Made by a program: the position numbers and the translations under genes. Source: Mycobacterium asiaticum (GTDB lineage Bacteria; Actinomycetota; Actinomycetes; Mycobacteriales; Mycobacteriaceae). Taken from it: DNA of 64,000 nucleotides. Where the stretch lies: positions 1 through 64,000 of the forward strand of contig NZ_LZLS01000097.1 in the NCBI RefSeq assembly GCF_001673365.1. Reading direction: 5' to 3'. Positions 11,546-21,289 of this stretch are shown here, piece after piece (the first letter of the stretch is position 1; each line of letters opens with the position of its first letter). Below the pieces are notes generated by a model. The model did no database searches and was not told the origin of the DNA. It saw nothing but the letters and a program-made list of their open reading frames with translations.

Positions 11546-13327
11546 CTAGATCACCCGCATCCGCGCGGTGCTGCGCAACGCCTGCGGCAGCACCCGCGAC
11601 ACTCCGTACAGCGCGTAGGCCTCGAACGTGACCGGACGGATTGGCTTGTTCTTCTTGACCGCGGACACGATCGCGTTGGCGACCTTGTCGGGCCCGAACC
11701 TGCGGATGTCGAACATCCTGTCCAGCTGGCCACGCCGGCCGTCTACGTGCTCGTCGCCCTTCGCGCCCGCGTCGAATCGGGTGGCCGCGATGATGTTGGT
11801 ATCGATGACTCCCGGGCAGATCGTGGTCAGGCCGACGTCGGCGGCGTCGAGTTCGGCACGCAGGCAGTCGGAGAACATGAACGTCGCCGCCTTCGAGGTG
11901 CAATAGGCGTTCAGCGACTGCAACGGCGCGTAGGCCGCCATCGACGACACGTTGACGATGTGGCCGCCGGTGCCGCGCGCAACCAGCCGCCGACCGAACG
12001 ACCGGCAGCCGTTGACCACGCCGCCGAGGTTGACGTCGAGCACCCGTTCGAACTGTTCGGGTGGGGTGTCCAGGAATCCACCGGCCTGGCCGATGCCGGC
12101 GTTGTTGACGACGATGTCGGGCACACCGTGCTCGGTGCAGACCCGTTCGGCGAACGCCTCGACTGCGTCAGCGTCGGACACGTCGAGCACGTATGGGTGC
12201 GCGACGCCGCCACGCGAGGCGATCTGGGCCGCCGTCTCCTTGACGGTGGCTTCGTCGATATCGCTGATGACGATTTCGGCGCCCTCGCGCGCGAAAGCGA
12301 TCGCCGTCTCCCGCCCGATGCCGCTGCCGGCGCCGGTGATCGACACCAGCGTGTCGCCGAAGTATCCGCGTGGGCGGCCGACCTGCGCGCGCAGCAATGC
12401 CCGGCTGGCCGGCTTGCCCTCGGCCAGATCGGCGAAGTCGTGCACCGCCGACGCCATCACCTGCGGATGCGACATCGGCGAGAAGTGGCCCGCCCGGATG
12501 TCGCGTCGCCACAGCCGCGGCACCCAGCGCGCGGTCTCGTCGTAGCCGTGCGGCCGCACATACTTGTCCCTGGTGTTGACGATCAGCTGCACCGGTACGT
12601 CCACGACGTGCACGTCTTGACGGCGGAACTTGCCCGAGTACGAGCGCCAGTAGTTCGCCGGATACACCTTCACCGAATTCGCTGCGTCGCTGGCGATGTT
12701 GTCGGAGTGGCGGATCTGCTCGACCGGGATGTTGTCGACGACGTTGCGCCGCACCGTGGCACTGCGGAACGCCAGCCGAAGCAGCAGCGGCGCCAGCACC
12801 GGTATCGAGAAGAACGCCATGTAGGTCAAGCGCGCGGCCTGGCTGACCGCCCGGGCAAACTGGCGCGGCCGCCACGGCTGCCGCAGGCCACCGAACACGA
12901 AATTGACCAGCTGGTCGTGTGCCGGCCCGGACACCGAGGTGAATGACGCGACGCGGTCGCTGGCTCCGGGCCGGCGCAGGTATTCCCACACCCCCACCGA
13001 ACCCCAGTCATGGGCCAGCACGTGGACTGGCTCTCCGGCGCTCAACTCGCCGATGACGGCGGCGAAGTCATCGGCGTAGCGGGCCATGGCGTACGCGGAA
13101 ACTGGCTTCGGTGCCGACGACAAGCCGACACCGCGGTTGTCGTACCGGATGATCCGAAAGCGCTGCGCGAGCAGCGGAACAACCCCGTCCCACAACACAT
13201 GTGAGTCCGGCCAGCCGTGCACCAGCACGACGGTTTGGCCTTCGCGATTGCCCTCTTCGTACACCGCGATGCGGGCTCCGTCGGCGCTGTCGACGAATTG
13301 CTGGGGTGCGTGCTGTGTTGCCGGCAT
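11546..13327 (-). CDS. ephD: EphD: epoxide hydrolase-short-chain dehydrogenase fusion
   Basis: A 593-residue two-domain protein. Residues ~1-300 are an alpha/beta hydrolase (VVLVHGWPDSHVLWDG, RIIRYDNRGVGLSS, LAHDWGSVGVWEY with the nucleophile Asp). Residues ~320-593 are a short-chain dehydrogenase (ITGAGSGIGRETAIAFA, VVNNAGIGQAGG, and YCTSKAA with the catalytic Tyr and Lys). The size matches M. tuberculosis EphD (Rv2214c), which acts on oxygenated mycolic acids. Start ATG at 13327; sequence upstream in the frame is not conserved. It is divergent from dlaT with a 230-base gap that must hold both promoters. Confidence 0.95.
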   Translation of the reverse strand: MPATQHAPQQFVDSADGARIAVYEEGNREGQTVVLVHGWPDSHVLWDGVVPLLAQRFRIIRYDNRGVGLSSAPKPVSAYAMARYADDFAAVIGELSAGEPVHVLAHDWGSVGVWEYLRRPGASDRVASFTSVSGPAHDQLVNFVFGGLRQPWRPRQFARAVSQAARLTYMAFFSIPVLAPLLLRLAFRSATVRRNVVDNIPVEQIRHSDNIASDAANSVKVYPANYWRSYSGKFRRQDVHVVDVPVQLIVNTRDKYVRPHGYDETARWVPRLWRRDIRAGHFSPMSHPQVMASAVHDFADLAEGKPASRALLRAQVGRPRGYFGDTLVSITGAGSGIGRETAIAFAREGAEIVISDIDEATVKETAAQIASRGGVAHPYVLDVSDADAVEAFAERVCTEHGVPDIVVNNAGIGQAGGFLDTPPEQFERVLDVNLGGVVNGCRSFGRRLVARGTGGHIVNVSSMAAYAPLQSLNAYCTSKAATFMFSDCLRAELDAADVGLTTICPGVIDTNIIAATRFDAGAKGDEHVDGRRGQLDRMFDIRRFGPDKVANAIVSAVKKNKPIRPVTFEAYALYGVSRVLPQALRSTARMRVI

Positions 13328-13557
13328 GAAACCTCCGCCACCTGCGATTTGCTGTCTGCGATCAGTGGCCACACGGTAGCAAGGACGTTCGGCGCGACAC
13401 GCACCCGAAGTCGCCGCGCCCTGAATGTAGGCCGCTGGTGGCAGAGTGACAGGATATGTCTTGACCTCGCGATGGGTGCCGCATCGGGTTGGTGATGTTG
13501 TGGTAAGCCAGAGGTGGACCTGCGCCGATCCGACGACCGTTCGAGGAGTCAACAGAG

Positions 13558-15387
13558 ATGGCCTTCTCAGTCCAGATGCCGGCACTTGGTGAAAGCGTCA
13601 CCGAGGGAACGGTCACCCGCTGGCTCAAGCAGGAAGGCGACACGGTCGAAGTCGACGAACCGCTCGTCGAGGTCTCGACCGACAAGGTGGACACCGAGAT
13701 TCCGTCGCCGGCCGCGGGCGTGCTGACCAAGATCGTCGCGCAGGAGGACGACACGGTCGAGGTCGGCGGCGAACTCGCCGTGATCGGCGATTCCGACGAC
13801 GATTCGGGCCAGGATGGCGGAGATGACTCCGAGCCCGCCCAGGAGGAATCCAAGTCCGAGGAGCCGGCACAAGCAGAGTCCGAAAGCGAGTCGGAGCCCG
13901 AGAGCGAACCGGAGTCCCAAAGCGAACCGGAGCCGGAGTCCAAGCCGGAGAAGTCCGGTGAGTCGTCCGGCGGTGGCGACGCGACGCCGGTGACGATGCC
14001 CGAATTGGGCGAATCGGTTACCGAAGGCACCGTCACCCGTTGGCTGAAGAAGGTCGGCGATTCGGTCCAGGTGGACGAACCGCTGGTGGAGGTCTCTACC
14101 GACAAGGTGGACACCGAGATCCCGTCGCCGGTGGCTGGGGTGCTGGTCAGCATCACCGCAGAGGAAGACGACGTCGTCCAGGTCGGCGGCGAGTTGGCCA
14201 AGATCGGCAGTGGCGACGCCCAGCCGTCCGAAAAGTCTACCGAGCAAGCCAAGCCGAAAGAGGAAGCCAAGCCCGAGCCGGAACCCGAGCCGGAACCCGA
14301 ACCCGAGCCGGAACCCGAGGCTAAAGAGGAAGCCAAGCCCGAGCCCAAAGAGGAAGCCAAGCCCGAGCCGAAGAAAGAAGAACCTAAGCGCGAGCCGGCC
14401 AAATCCGAGCCCGAAACTGCCGAGTCCGACGGTGCCCCGTATGTGACGCCGCTGGTGCGAAAGCTGGCCGCGGAGAACAACATCGACCTCGCAGAGGTGA
14501 CCGGCACCGGTGTCGGTGGCCGCATCCGCAAGCAGGACGTCCTCGCCGCCGCCGAAAAGAAGTCAGAGAAGAAGCAACAGCCGCAGCAGGGCACCGAAAA
14601 GCCGGCCGCGCAACCCTCGGCCCCGGCGGCCAAGTCCGCGGCCCCCGCGCCGTCGCTGGCCCATCTGCGCGGCACCACCCAAAAGGCCACCCGGATTCGC
14701 CAGATCACCGCCAAGAAGACCCGCGAATCCCTGCAGTTGACCGCCCAGCTCACCCAGACCCACGAGGTCGACATGACCAAGATCGTGGCGCTGCGGGCGC
14801 GGGCGAAGACCGCGTTTGCCGAACGGGAAGGGGTGAATTTGACCTACCTGCCGTTCATCGCGCGGGCGGTCATCGACGCCCTCAAGGTCCACCCGAACGT
14901 CAACGCCAGCTACAACGAGGAATCCAAGGAGATTACCTACTACGACGCCGAGCACCTTGGGTTCGCCGTCGACACCGAGCAGGGGTTGCTCTCGCCGGTC
15001 ATCCACAACGCCGGCGATCTGTCGCTGGCCGGGCTGGCCCGGGCGATCGCCGACATCGCCGCCCGCGCCCGGTCCAACAAGCTCAAGCCCGACGAGTTGT
15101 CCGGCGGCACGTTCACCATCACCAATATCGGCAGCCAGGGCGCGTTGTTCGATACCCCGATCCTGGTGCCGCCGCAGGCGGCGATGCTGGGCACCGGCGC
15201 CATTGTCAAGCGGCCCAGGGTGATCGTCGACGACATGGGCAACGAGTCGATCGGCGTGCGATCGGTCAGCTATCTCCCGCTGACCTACGATCATCGGCTT
15301 ATCGATGGCGCCGACGCCGGGCGCTTTGTCACCACGATCAAGCAGCGGCTCGAAGAGGGAGCCTTCGAGGCCGACTTAGGGCTCTGA
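13558..15387 (+). CDS. dlaT: Dihydrolipoamide acyltransferase E2 with two lipoyl domains
   Basis: A 609-residue E2 of pyruvate dehydrogenase and peroxynitrite reductase complexes. Two lipoyl domains, at residues ~2-80 and ~143-218, each show [12 protein letters not shown] with the lipoylated Lys. The peripheral subunit-binding domain is near residue 297 ([16 protein letters not shown]). The catalytic core from ~360 ends with [20 protein letters not shown], containing the active His. The linkers are very rich in Glu, Pro and Lys, and the protein is longer than I recall for M. tuberculosis DlaT (553). GAGGAG at 13543-13548 is a good ribosome binding site. The lipoylation genes lipB and lipA lie just downstream. 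Confidence 0.96.
   Translation: MAFSVQMPALGESVTEGTVTRWLKQEGDTVEVDEPLVEVSTDKVDTEIPSPAAGVLTKIVAQEDDTVEVGGELAVIGDSDDDSGQDGGDDSEPAQEESKSEEPAQAESESESEPESEPESQSEPEPESKPEKSGESSGGGDATPVTMPELGESVTEGTVTRWLKKVGDSVQVDEPLVEVSTDKVDTEIPSPVAGVLVSITAEEDDVVQVGGELAKIGSGDAQPSEKSTEQAKPKEEAKPEPEPEPEPEPEPEPEAKEEAKPEPKEEAKPEPKKEEPKREPAKSEPETAESDGAPYVTPLVRKLAAENNIDLAEVTGTGVGGRIRKQDVLAAAEKKSEKKQQPQQGTEKPAAQPSAPAAKSAAPAPSLAHLRGTTQKATRIRQITAKKTRESLQLTAQLTQTHEVDMTKIVALRARAKTAFAEREGVNLTYLPFIARAVIDALKVHPNVNASYNEESKEITYYDAEHLGFAVDTEQGLLSPVIHNAGDLSLAGLARAIADIAARARSNKLKPDELSGGTFTITNIGSQGALFDTPILVPPQAAMLGTGAIVKRPRVIVDDMGNESIGVRSVSYLPLTYDHRLIDGADAGRFVTTIKQRLEEGAFEADLGL
14257..14367 (+). repeat. Direct and tandem repeats encoding the second DlaT linker
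   Basis: A 21-base unit encoding KEEAKPE occurs three times, at 14257-14277, 14323-14343 and 14347-14367. Between the first two copies, 14272-14320 is a run of Pro-Glu codons (CCC/CCG GAG/GAA). The repeats stay in frame. Such a stretch can expand or shrink by slippage without breaking the enzyme, and gives a mobile, charged tether for the lipoyl domain. Confidence 0.9.
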
Positions 15388-15391
15388 GAAG

Positions 15392-16315
15392 GTGGCTCAA
15401 GCCGTTCCCAAAGCAGTAGTCGCTATTGCCGGTTCGTCCGGCCTCATCGGTTCCGCACTGACCGCGGCGCTGCGCGCCGCCGACCATGAAGTGCTGCGGA
15501 TCGTGCGGCGTACGCCGGCGAAATCAGAAGAGCTGCACTGGAATCCGGAAAGTGGCGAGTTCGATCCGGACGCGCTCGCCGATGTCGACGTGGTGGTCAA
15601 TCTGTGTGGCGTCAACATCGGTCAGCGCCGCTGGTCGGGCGCGTTCAAGCAGAGCTTGCGCGACAGCCGCCTCGCTCCGACCGAGGTGCTGGCCGCCGCC
15701 GTGGCCGAGGCGGGCGTCGGCACCTTGATCAATGCCAGCGCGGTGGGCTACTACGGCAACACCCGCGACCGTGTGGTCGACGAAAACGACCCAGCCGGAC
15801 GCGGATTCCTGGCGCAGTTGTGCGTGGACTGGGAGGCCGCCACGCTGCCGGCCCAGTACGCGGGCACCCGAGTGGTGTTGGCCCGCACCGGCCTGGTGAT
15901 GGCTCCGGCGGGTGGTGCGCTGCGGATGATGCGACCGGTGTTCTCCGTGGGCCTGGGCGCCCGGATCGGCAGCGGCCGTCAGTACATGTCGTGGATCAGC
16001 CTCGAGGACGAGGTGCGGGCACTGCTGTTCGCGATCTCGCACCCCACCCTCTCGGGACCGGTGAACATGACCGGTCCGGCGCCGGTCACCAACGCCGAGT
16101 TCACCACCGCGTTCGGCCGCGCTGTCAATCGTCCAACACCGTTGGTGCTGCCCGGCTTCGCGGTGCGTGCGGCGCTCGGTGAATTCGCCGACGAGGGACT
16201 GCTGATCGGGCAACGCGCTATTCCGACGGCGTTGGAGCAGGCCGGTTTTGTGTTCCACCACAACACAATTGGCGAGGCGCTCGACTACGTCACCGCCCGC
16301 CGCGAGCGGGACTGA
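15392..16315 (+). CDS. TIGR01777-type NAD-dependent epimerase/SulA-like protein (Rv2216)
   Basis: A 307-residue protein with a GTG start 4 bases after the dlaT stop. The N-terminus [21 protein letters not shown] is an extended-SDR nucleotide-binding fold. [12 protein letters not shown] near residue 70 and NASAVGYYG near 112 (with the catalytic-type Tyr) are hallmarks of the TIGR01777 epimerase family, and a C-terminal DUF1731-type segment follows ([20 protein letters not shown]). Its substrate is unknown. Its position between dlaT and lipB is conserved in mycobacteria (Rv2216), so it is probably in the same transcript. Confidence 0.9.
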   Translation: MAQAVPKAVVAIAGSSGLIGSALTAALRAADHEVLRIVRRTPAKSEELHWNPESGEFDPDALADVDVVVNLCGVNIGQRRWSGAFKQSLRDSRLAPTEVLAAAVAEAGVGTLINASAVGYYGNTRDRVVDENDPAGRGFLAQLCVDWEAATLPAQYAGTRVVLARTGLVMAPAGGALRMMRPVFSVGLGARIGSGRQYMSWISLEDEVRALLFAISHPTLSGPVNMTGPAPVTNAEFTTAFGRAVNRPTPLVLPGFAVRAALGEFADEGLLIGQRAIPTALEQAGFVFHHNTIGEALDYVTARRERD

Positions 16316-16364
16316 GGACCCAGCACGGCGGCGTCGCGCCCGTGGTTGCAGTAACCTCGCGGAC

Positions 16365-17042
16365 GTGACGGGTTCCATCCGGTCCGGTCCGGCGCCGATC
16401 GATATCCGACAGCTCGGGACGATCGACTACATGCAGGCTTGGCAACTGCAGCGCGAGCTGGCCGACGCGCGAGTAGCGGGCGGCACCGACACGCTGCTGC
16501 TGCTGGAACATCCTGCGGTCTACACCGCCGGCCGTCGCACTGAGTCCCATGAACGGCCGGTCGACGGCACGCCCGTCGTCGACACCGACCGCGGCGGCAA
16601 GATCACCTGGCACGGCCCCGGGCAGCTGGTGGGCTATCCGGTCGTCCGACTGGCCGAGCCGCTGGACGTGGTCAACTACGTGCGCCGCCTCGAGCAAGCC
16701 CTGATCAAGGTCTGCTGCGGATTGGGTCTTGAGGTGGGCCGGGTGGAAGGACGCTCTGGGGTCTGGGTCTCTGGACGCCCCGCCCGCAAGATCGCCGCCA
16801 TCGGGGTAAGGGTGGCACGCGCGACGACGCTGCACGGGTTCGCGCTGAACTGCGACTGCGACCTGGCCTCGTTCACCAGGATCGTCCCGTGCGGGATTAC
16901 CGATGCCGGCGTGACGTCGTTGTCGGCAGAACTCTCCCGCCCTGTCACTGTTGACGACGTCCGCGTCGCCGTCGCCGAGGCGGTCTGCGATGCGCTGGAC
17001 GGCCGGCTGCCGGTAGGCGACCGCGTAACATCGTCGAGGTGA
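16365..17042 (+). CDS. lipB: Octanoyl-[ACP]:protein transferase
   Basis: A 225-residue enzyme that moves octanoate from ACP to lipoyl domains such as those of DlaT. Visible marks are [13 protein letters not shown] near residue 45, [18 protein letters not shown] near 75, the catalytic Lys in [10 protein letters not shown] and the catalytic Cys in [14 protein letters not shown] at 16365 is chosen because it starts just before the conserved [11 protein letters not shown]; the longer frame overlaps the upstream gene. The stop overlaps the lipA GTG by 4 bases, so LipB and LipA are probably made together. Confidence 0.95.
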   Translation: MTGSIRSGPAPIDIRQLGTIDYMQAWQLQRELADARVAGGTDTLLLLEHPAVYTAGRRTESHERPVDGTPVVDTDRGGKITWHGPGQLVGYPVVRLAEPLDVVNYVRRLEQALIKVCCGLGLEVGRVEGRSGVWVSGRPARKIAAIGVRVARATTLHGFALNCDCDLASFTRIVPCGITDAGVTSLSAELSRPVTVDDVRVAVAEAVCDALDGRLPVGDRVTSSR

Positions 17043-17980
17043 CTGTCGCTCCGGAGGGCCGGAAACTGCTGCGCCTCGAGGTGCGCAACGCCCAGACTCC
17101 GATCGAGCGCAAGCCGCCGTGGATCAAGACACGCGCCCGGATGGGCCCGGAGTACACCGAGCTCAAGAGCCTGGTCCGGCGTGAGGGTCTGCACACGGTC
17201 TGCGAAGAGGCGGGCTGCCCCAACATCTTCGAATGTTGGGAGGACCGGGAAGCGACCTTCCTGATCGGCGGCGACCAGTGCACCCGTCGCTGCGATTTCT
17301 GCCAGATCGACACCGGTAAACCCGCCGAACTGGACCGCGACGAGCCGCGCCGGGTCGCCGAGAGCGTGCAGACCATGGGTTTGCGCTACGCGACCGTCAC
17401 CGGCGTGGCCCGCGACGATCTTCCCGACGGCGGCGCGTGGCTGTACGCCGAAACGGTGCGCGCCATCAAGGAACTCAACCCGAACACCGGCGTCGAACTG
17501 TTGGTTCCCGACTTCAACGGCGAGCCGGGCCGGCTGGCCGAGGTGTTCGAGTCCCGCCCGGAAGTGTTGGCGCACAACGTCGAAACGGTGCCCCGCATTT
17601 TCAAACGGGTTCGACCCGCTTTCACCTATCAGCGCAGTCTGGATGTGATCACCGCGGCCCGCGACTTCGGCCTGGTCACCAAGAGCAACCTCATTCTGGG
17701 CCTGGGTGAAACCCCCGACGAGGTGCACACCGCCCTAAAGGATCTGCACGCCGCGGGATGCGACATCATCACCGTCACCCAGTACCTGCGCCCCTCGGCA
17801 CGCCACCACCCCGTCGAACGCTGGGTAACGCCGGATGAGTTCGTGGGGTTTGCGGCCTACGCCGAAGAACTGGGTTTTGCCGGCGTGCTGGCCGGACCGC
17901 TGGTCCGTTCGTCCTACCGGGCGGGCCGACTGTATCGGCAGGCCCTGGACCGACACCGACGGCAACAGCAACACGCCTAA
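17039..17980 (+). CDS. lipA: Lipoyl synthase (radical SAM)
   Basis: A 313-residue enzyme that inserts two sulfurs into protein-bound octanoyl chains. Two iron-sulfur cluster motifs are visible: the auxiliary-cluster set [14 protein letters not shown] (about residues 58-71) and the radical [12 protein letters not shown] (about 81-89). The family end motif SSYRAG near residue 297 supplies the serine ligand. It starts with GTG inside the lipB stop. With dlaT and lipB it forms a coherent lipoylation block (Rv2215-Rv2218). Confidence 0.97.
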   Translation: MTVAPEGRKLLRLEVRNAQTPIERKPPWIKTRARMGPEYTELKSLVRREGLHTVCEEAGCPNIFECWEDREATFLIGGDQCTRRCDFCQIDTGKPAELDRDEPRRVAESVQTMGLRYATVTGVARDDLPDGGAWLYAETVRAIKELNPNTGVELLVPDFNGEPGRLAEVFESRPEVLAHNVETVPRIFKRVRPAFTYQRSLDVITAARDFGLVTKSNLILGLGETPDEVHTALKDLHAAGCDIITVTQYLRPSARHHPVERWVTPDEFVGFAAYAEELGFAGVLAGPLVRSSYRAGRLYRQALDRHRRQQQHA

Positions 17981-18048
17981 CAGCACGGCGCCCCAAAGCT
18001 GACCGCGACGGGAAAAGCCGCTCGGCGCGCCCGATATCCTTGGTAACT

Positions 18049-18801
18049 ATGGCGAAAACCCGAACTGCGGCGGAGAACAAGGCCGCCAAGGCCGAGGCGG
18101 CGGCGGCCCGGAAGGCCGCTTCCAAACAGCGCCGCGCTCAGCTGTGGCAGGCGTTCAACATGCAGCGCAAGCAGGACAAGCGCCTGCTGCCCTACATGAT
18201 CGGCGCGTTCGTGCTGATCGCGGGGGTTTCTATCGGGGTCGGCGTCTGGGCCGGCGGGCTCACGATGATCATGATGCCGGTGTTCGGCCTGGTACTCGGT
18301 GCGCTGGTCGCGTTCATCATCTTCGGCCGCCGCGCCCAGCGCAGCGTGTTCCGGCAGGCCGAAGGTCAGACCGGCGCGGCGGCGTGGGTGCTGGACAACC
18401 TGCGCGGCAAGTGGCGAGTCACTCCCGGGGTGGCCGCGACCGGACATTTCGATGCGGTGCACCGGGTGCTGGGACGCCCCGGGGTGATCCTGGTCGGCGA
18501 AGGTTCGGCGGGGCGGGTCAAGCCGCTGCTTGCCCAGGAGAAGAAGCGCACGGCACGCGTCGTGGGCGACGTGCCGATCTACGACATCATCGTGGGCAAC
18601 GGCGACGGCGAGGTTGCGCTGGCCAAGTTGGAACGCCACCTCAATCGTCTCCCGGCCAACATCACCGTCAAACAGATGGACGCCCTGGAGTCTCGGTTGA
18701 CCGCGTTGGGTTCGCGCGCCGGTGCCGCGATGATGCCCAAGGGTCCGTTGCCGAACGCGGGCAAGATGCGCGGCGTGCAGCGCACCGTCCGCCGCAAATA
18801 G
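18049..18801 (+). CDS. DUF4191 membrane protein (Rv2219-like)
   Basis: A 250-residue protein. The first ~45 residues are Lys/Ala-rich (MAKTRTAAENKAAKAEAAAA). Two hydrophobic segments follow (LPYMIGAFVLIAGVSIGVGVW and LTMIMMPVFGLVLGALVAFII), then a soluble domain of about 150 residues. ATG at 18049 is preferred over 18040, because the conserved MAKTR starts there. Family function is not known. The C-terminus converges on the RDD gene with a 12-base gap. Confidence 0.88.
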   Translation: MAKTRTAAENKAAKAEAAAARKAASKQRRAQLWQAFNMQRKQDKRLLPYMIGAFVLIAGVSIGVGVWAGGLTMIMMPVFGLVLGALVAFIIFGRRAQRSVFRQAEGQTGAAAWVLDNLRGKWRVTPGVAATGHFDAVHRVLGRPGVILVGEGSAGRVKPLLAQEKKRTARVVGDVPIYDIIVGNGDGEVALAKLERHLNRLPANITVKQMDALESRLTALGSRAGAAMMPKGPLPNAGKMRGVQRTVRRK

Positions 18802-18813
18802 ATCAGCCCCAAA

Positions 18814-19248
18814 TCAGCGACGCAGCACTGCGGTATTGGTCAGCCGATCCTGCAGCCCACGCCCGTCCGCGTCGGTGAACAGCGGCGGGACCAGCAGAAA
18901 GATCAATAGTCCCCGGGCTAGCGTTCGCCCGATTCCGATCGGCAGTTTGCCATCCACCGCTCCCACCTGCAGGCCGAGCGCTAATTGACCCGGTGAGAAA
19001 CCGAACAGGCGCACCGACACCGCCCCCAGCACCAGCCACACCACCAGCTGCACAGTCGACAACACCGCCTCGGAGATCGCGCCGAGCGTCAAGGCCAGCA
19101 GCGCCAGGCCCGCGGCAATCAGCCAGTCGATCAGTAACGCACCGAGACGTCGTCCCGTCGACGCGAGCGACCCCGATCCGTTCCGTGGCAAGCCCAGCGC
19201 TTCCCCCGGGTAGCTAGGGCCTAACGTGCCGCTCGACTGCTCCGTCAT
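18814..19248 (-). CDS. RDD family membrane protein (Rv2219A-like)
   Basis: A 144-residue protein. RRLGALLIDWLIAAGLALLAL carries the Arg and Asp that name the RDD family. A second helix VVWLVLGAVSVRLFGFSPGQLALGLQV and a third GRTLARGLLIFLLVPPLF follow. Function is unknown; some RDD proteins are Na+/H+ antiporters. Start ATG at 19248. Divergent from glnA1, so the 207-base gap holds promoters for both. Confidence 0.88.
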   Translation of the reverse strand: MTEQSSGTLGPSYPGEALGLPRNGSGSLASTGRRLGALLIDWLIAAGLALLALTLGAISEAVLSTVQLVVWLVLGAVSVRLFGFSPGQLALGLQVGAVDGKLPIGIGRTLARGLLIFLLVPPLFTDADGRGLQDRLTNTAVLRR

Positions 19249-19369
19249 GCAGCCCGCCGGACAGGCAGGCCGCGCGGACCCGAGCCGGGGCGAGTTACGA
19301 TTCTGCCGGCCATGGCCTTCACAATAGGGCCCGGTGTTCGCCCGGGTCCGCTTGCGGGCGTCGTGGTGC

Positions 19370-19385
19370 GTAACCTCTGCGCAAC
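19370..19385 (+). promoter_or_regulatory. Possible GlnR-type box upstream of glnA1
   Basis: GTAAC, six bases, then GCAAC, resembles the actinobacterial GlnR consensus GTnAC-N6-GaAAC with one mismatch. It lies about 70 bases before the glnA1 start, a sensible place for nitrogen control of glutamine synthetase. Such short motifs occur by chance, so this is only a candidate. Confidence 0.35.
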
Positions 19386-19455
19386 ACGGGGTTGACTGAC
19401 GGGCAACATCTGCTCCCTACCGTCGGCCGCGAATCATTGAGTAAAGGAGCCTTCC

Positions 19456-20892
19456 GTGACGGAAAAGACGCCCGACGACGTCTTCAAACTTGCCAAAGAC
19501 GAGAACGTCGAGTTTGTCGACGTCCGTTTCTGCGACCTGCCCGGCATCATGCAGCACTTCACGATTCCGATCTCGTTCTTCGACGAGAGCGTGTTCGACG
19601 ACGGCCTGGCCTTCGACGGCTCGTCGATCCGTGGCTTCCAGTCGATCCACGAATCCGACATGCTGTTGCTGCCAGACCCCGAGACCGCGATCATTGACCA
19701 GTTCCGTGAAGCCAAGACGCTGAACCTGAACTTCTTCGTGCACGACCCGTTCACCCTCGAGCCCTACTCCCGCGACCCGCGCAACGTCGCCCGCAAGGCC
19801 GAGAACTATCTGATCAGCACGGGCATCGCCGACACCGCCTACTTCGGCGCCGAGGCTGAGTTCTACATCTTCGACTCGGTCGCGTTCGACTCGCGCACCA
19901 ACGGCTCGTTCTACGAGGTCGACGCGATCTCGGGTTGGTGGAACACCGGCGCGGCTAACGAGGCCGACGGCAGCCCGAACCGCGGTTACAAGGTCCGTCC
20001 CAAGGGCGGCTACTTCCCGGTGGCCCCGGTCGACCACTACGTCGACCTGCGCGACAAGATGCTCACCAACCTGATCAACGCCGGCTTCAGCCTGGAGAAG
20101 GGCCACCACGAGGTCGGTACCGGCGGTCAGGCCGAGATCAACTACAAGTTCAACACGCTGCTGCACGCGGCTGACGACATGCAGCTGTACAAGTACATCG
20201 TCAAGAACACCGCGTGGGCCAACGGCAAGACGGTCACGTTCATGCCCAAGCCACTGTTCGGCGACAACGGCTCGGGCATGCACACCCACCAGTCGTTGTG
20301 GAAGGAAGGCACCCCGCTGATGTACGACGAGACCGGGTACGCCGGCCTGTCGGACACGGCCCGCCACTACATCGGCGGCCTGCTGCACCACGCGCCGTCG
20401 CTGCTGGCGTTCACCAACCCGACGGTGAACTCCTACAAGCGTCTGGTGCCGGGCTATGAGGCCCCGATCAACCTGGTCTACAGCCAGCGCAACCGGAGTG
20501 CGTGCGTGCGTATCCCGATCACCGGCAGCAACCCGAAGGCCAAGCGTCTCGAGTTCCGTTGCCCCGACTCGTCGGGCAACCCGTACCTGGCGTTCTCGGC
20601 CATGCTGATGGCCGGCCTGGACGGCATCCGCAACAAGATCGAGCCGCAGGCGCCGGTCGACAAGGACCTCTACGAGTTGCCGCCGGAGGAGGCTGCCAAC
20701 ATCCCGCAGGCACCCGTCCAGTTGTCCGCGGTCATCGACCGGCTCGAGGCCGACCACGAGTACCTCACCGAAGGTGGCGTGTTCACCACGGACCTCATCG
20801 AGACGTGGATCAACTTCAAGCGGGAGAACGAGATCCTGCCGGTCCAGATCCGGCCCACGCCGTACGAGTTCGCGCTGTATTACGACGTGTAA
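19456..20892 (+). CDS. glnA1: Glutamine synthetase type I, major enzyme
   Basis: A 478-residue enzyme that joins ammonia to glutamate with ATP. Key marks: [11 protein letters not shown], the metal-ligand stretch [26 protein letters not shown], and the ATP-binding [12 protein letters not shown]. The adenylylated Tyr is Y406 in [11 protein letters not shown], so activity can be set by GlnE encoded 3.5 kb downstream. GTG start with a strong AAAGGAG at 19443-19449, consistent with high expression. Followed 16 bases later by a clear intrinsic terminator. Confidence 0.98.
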   Translation: MTEKTPDDVFKLAKDENVEFVDVRFCDLPGIMQHFTIPISFFDESVFDDGLAFDGSSIRGFQSIHESDMLLLPDPETAIIDQFREAKTLNLNFFVHDPFTLEPYSRDPRNVARKAENYLISTGIADTAYFGAEAEFYIFDSVAFDSRTNGSFYEVDAISGWWNTGAANEADGSPNRGYKVRPKGGYFPVAPVDHYVDLRDKMLTNLINAGFSLEKGHHEVGTGGQAEINYKFNTLLHAADDMQLYKYIVKNTAWANGKTVTFMPKPLFGDNGSGMHTHQSLWKEGTPLMYDETGYAGLSDTARHYIGGLLHHAPSLLAFTNPTVNSYKRLVPGYEAPINLVYSQRNRSACVRIPITGSNPKAKRLEFRCPDSSGNPYLAFSAMLMAGLDGIRNKIEPQAPVDKDLYELPPEEAANIPQAPVQLSAVIDRLEADHEYLTEGGVFTTDLIETWINFKRENEILPVQIRPTPYEFALYYDV

Positions 20893-20908
20893 GCACTGGC
20901 TAGCTGAC

Positions 20909-20951
20909 GCAAAAGCCGCTTGGAACGCGCTTTGTTCCAGGCGGCTTTTGC
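20909..20951 (+). terminator. Intrinsic terminator hairpin after glnA1
   Basis: An 18-base arm at 20909-20926 pairs with 20934-20951 around a 7-base loop, with one T:G wobble as its only non-Watson-Crick pair. The lower stem contains an A4 run on the left arm and a T4 run on the right. It begins 16 bases after the glnA1 stop. It is the longest perfect hairpin I found in the window. Confidence 0.88.
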
Positions 20952-20969
20952 CTCGGTCGCGCCATATCC

Positions 20970-21152
20970 ATGTTTGTGGGCGTGGCTCTACCTGAACTGG
21001 CGGCACTCACAACGCGACTGCGTGAGGGCTTGGGCGACCACGCCTTCGAGGCGCTGCTCCGTCCGGCAGAGACGATGACCATCGCTGCCATCGCGGCGTA
21101 CGCCTACGGCCAAATCGACCGGGCCCGAGCAGAACTCGAGGATGCTGGCTGA
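20970..21152 (+). pseudogene. Relic of a LuxR-type regulator tail, or small ORF
   Basis: A 60-codon frame. Its sequence REGLGDHAFEALLRPAETMT and AIAAYAYGQIDRARAELE lines up with the segment just before the LuxR domain of the large regulator at 47.7-50.9 kb (VLGDDEFEATWAEGAALS, then EEAIAYAQ). This suggests a leftover C-terminal piece of a related regulator whose other parts are gone. No LuxR helix-turn-helix follows. It could also be a real small protein, starting at ATG 20970 or a GTG slightly inside. No ribosome binding site is evident. Confidence 0.4.
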
Positions 21153-21205
21153 CCTGTGTTTGACCCCACCCCGGGCGGGCGGTTTGGAAGTGCCCGTACC
21201 CGGCT

Positions 21206-21289
21206 ATGTCAGAGGACGACCAGTTTCAGCATCCGGTCGCGTCTGGGCCGATGCGGCCGGTGCCCTGCGGGAGCGAGACGAAGCGATGA
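21206..21289 (+). other. 27-codon ORF overlapping the start of the pseudokinase gene
   Basis: ATG at 21206 opens a 27-residue frame beginning MSEDDQFQHPVASG. Its TGA overlaps the ATG of the next gene in an ATGA. It may be a leader peptide that couples translation. It may also be the original N-terminus of the pseudokinase, separated by a frameshift, since the sequence is acidic and flexible like the N-terminus of many membrane signalling proteins. No similarity is recognised. Confidence 0.3.

Noticed and set aside
11420..12946. Plus-strand frame of 508 codons across ephD
   Set aside because: It is the shadow of a high-G+C gene; the minus strand has complete hydrolase and dehydrogenase domains.
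13362..14780. Long minus-strand frame of 472 codons antisense to dlaT, rich in Ser and Gly
   Set aside because: It mirrors the repetitive Glu-Pro-Lys codons of DlaT; the plus strand encodes a full E2 enzyme with all motifs.
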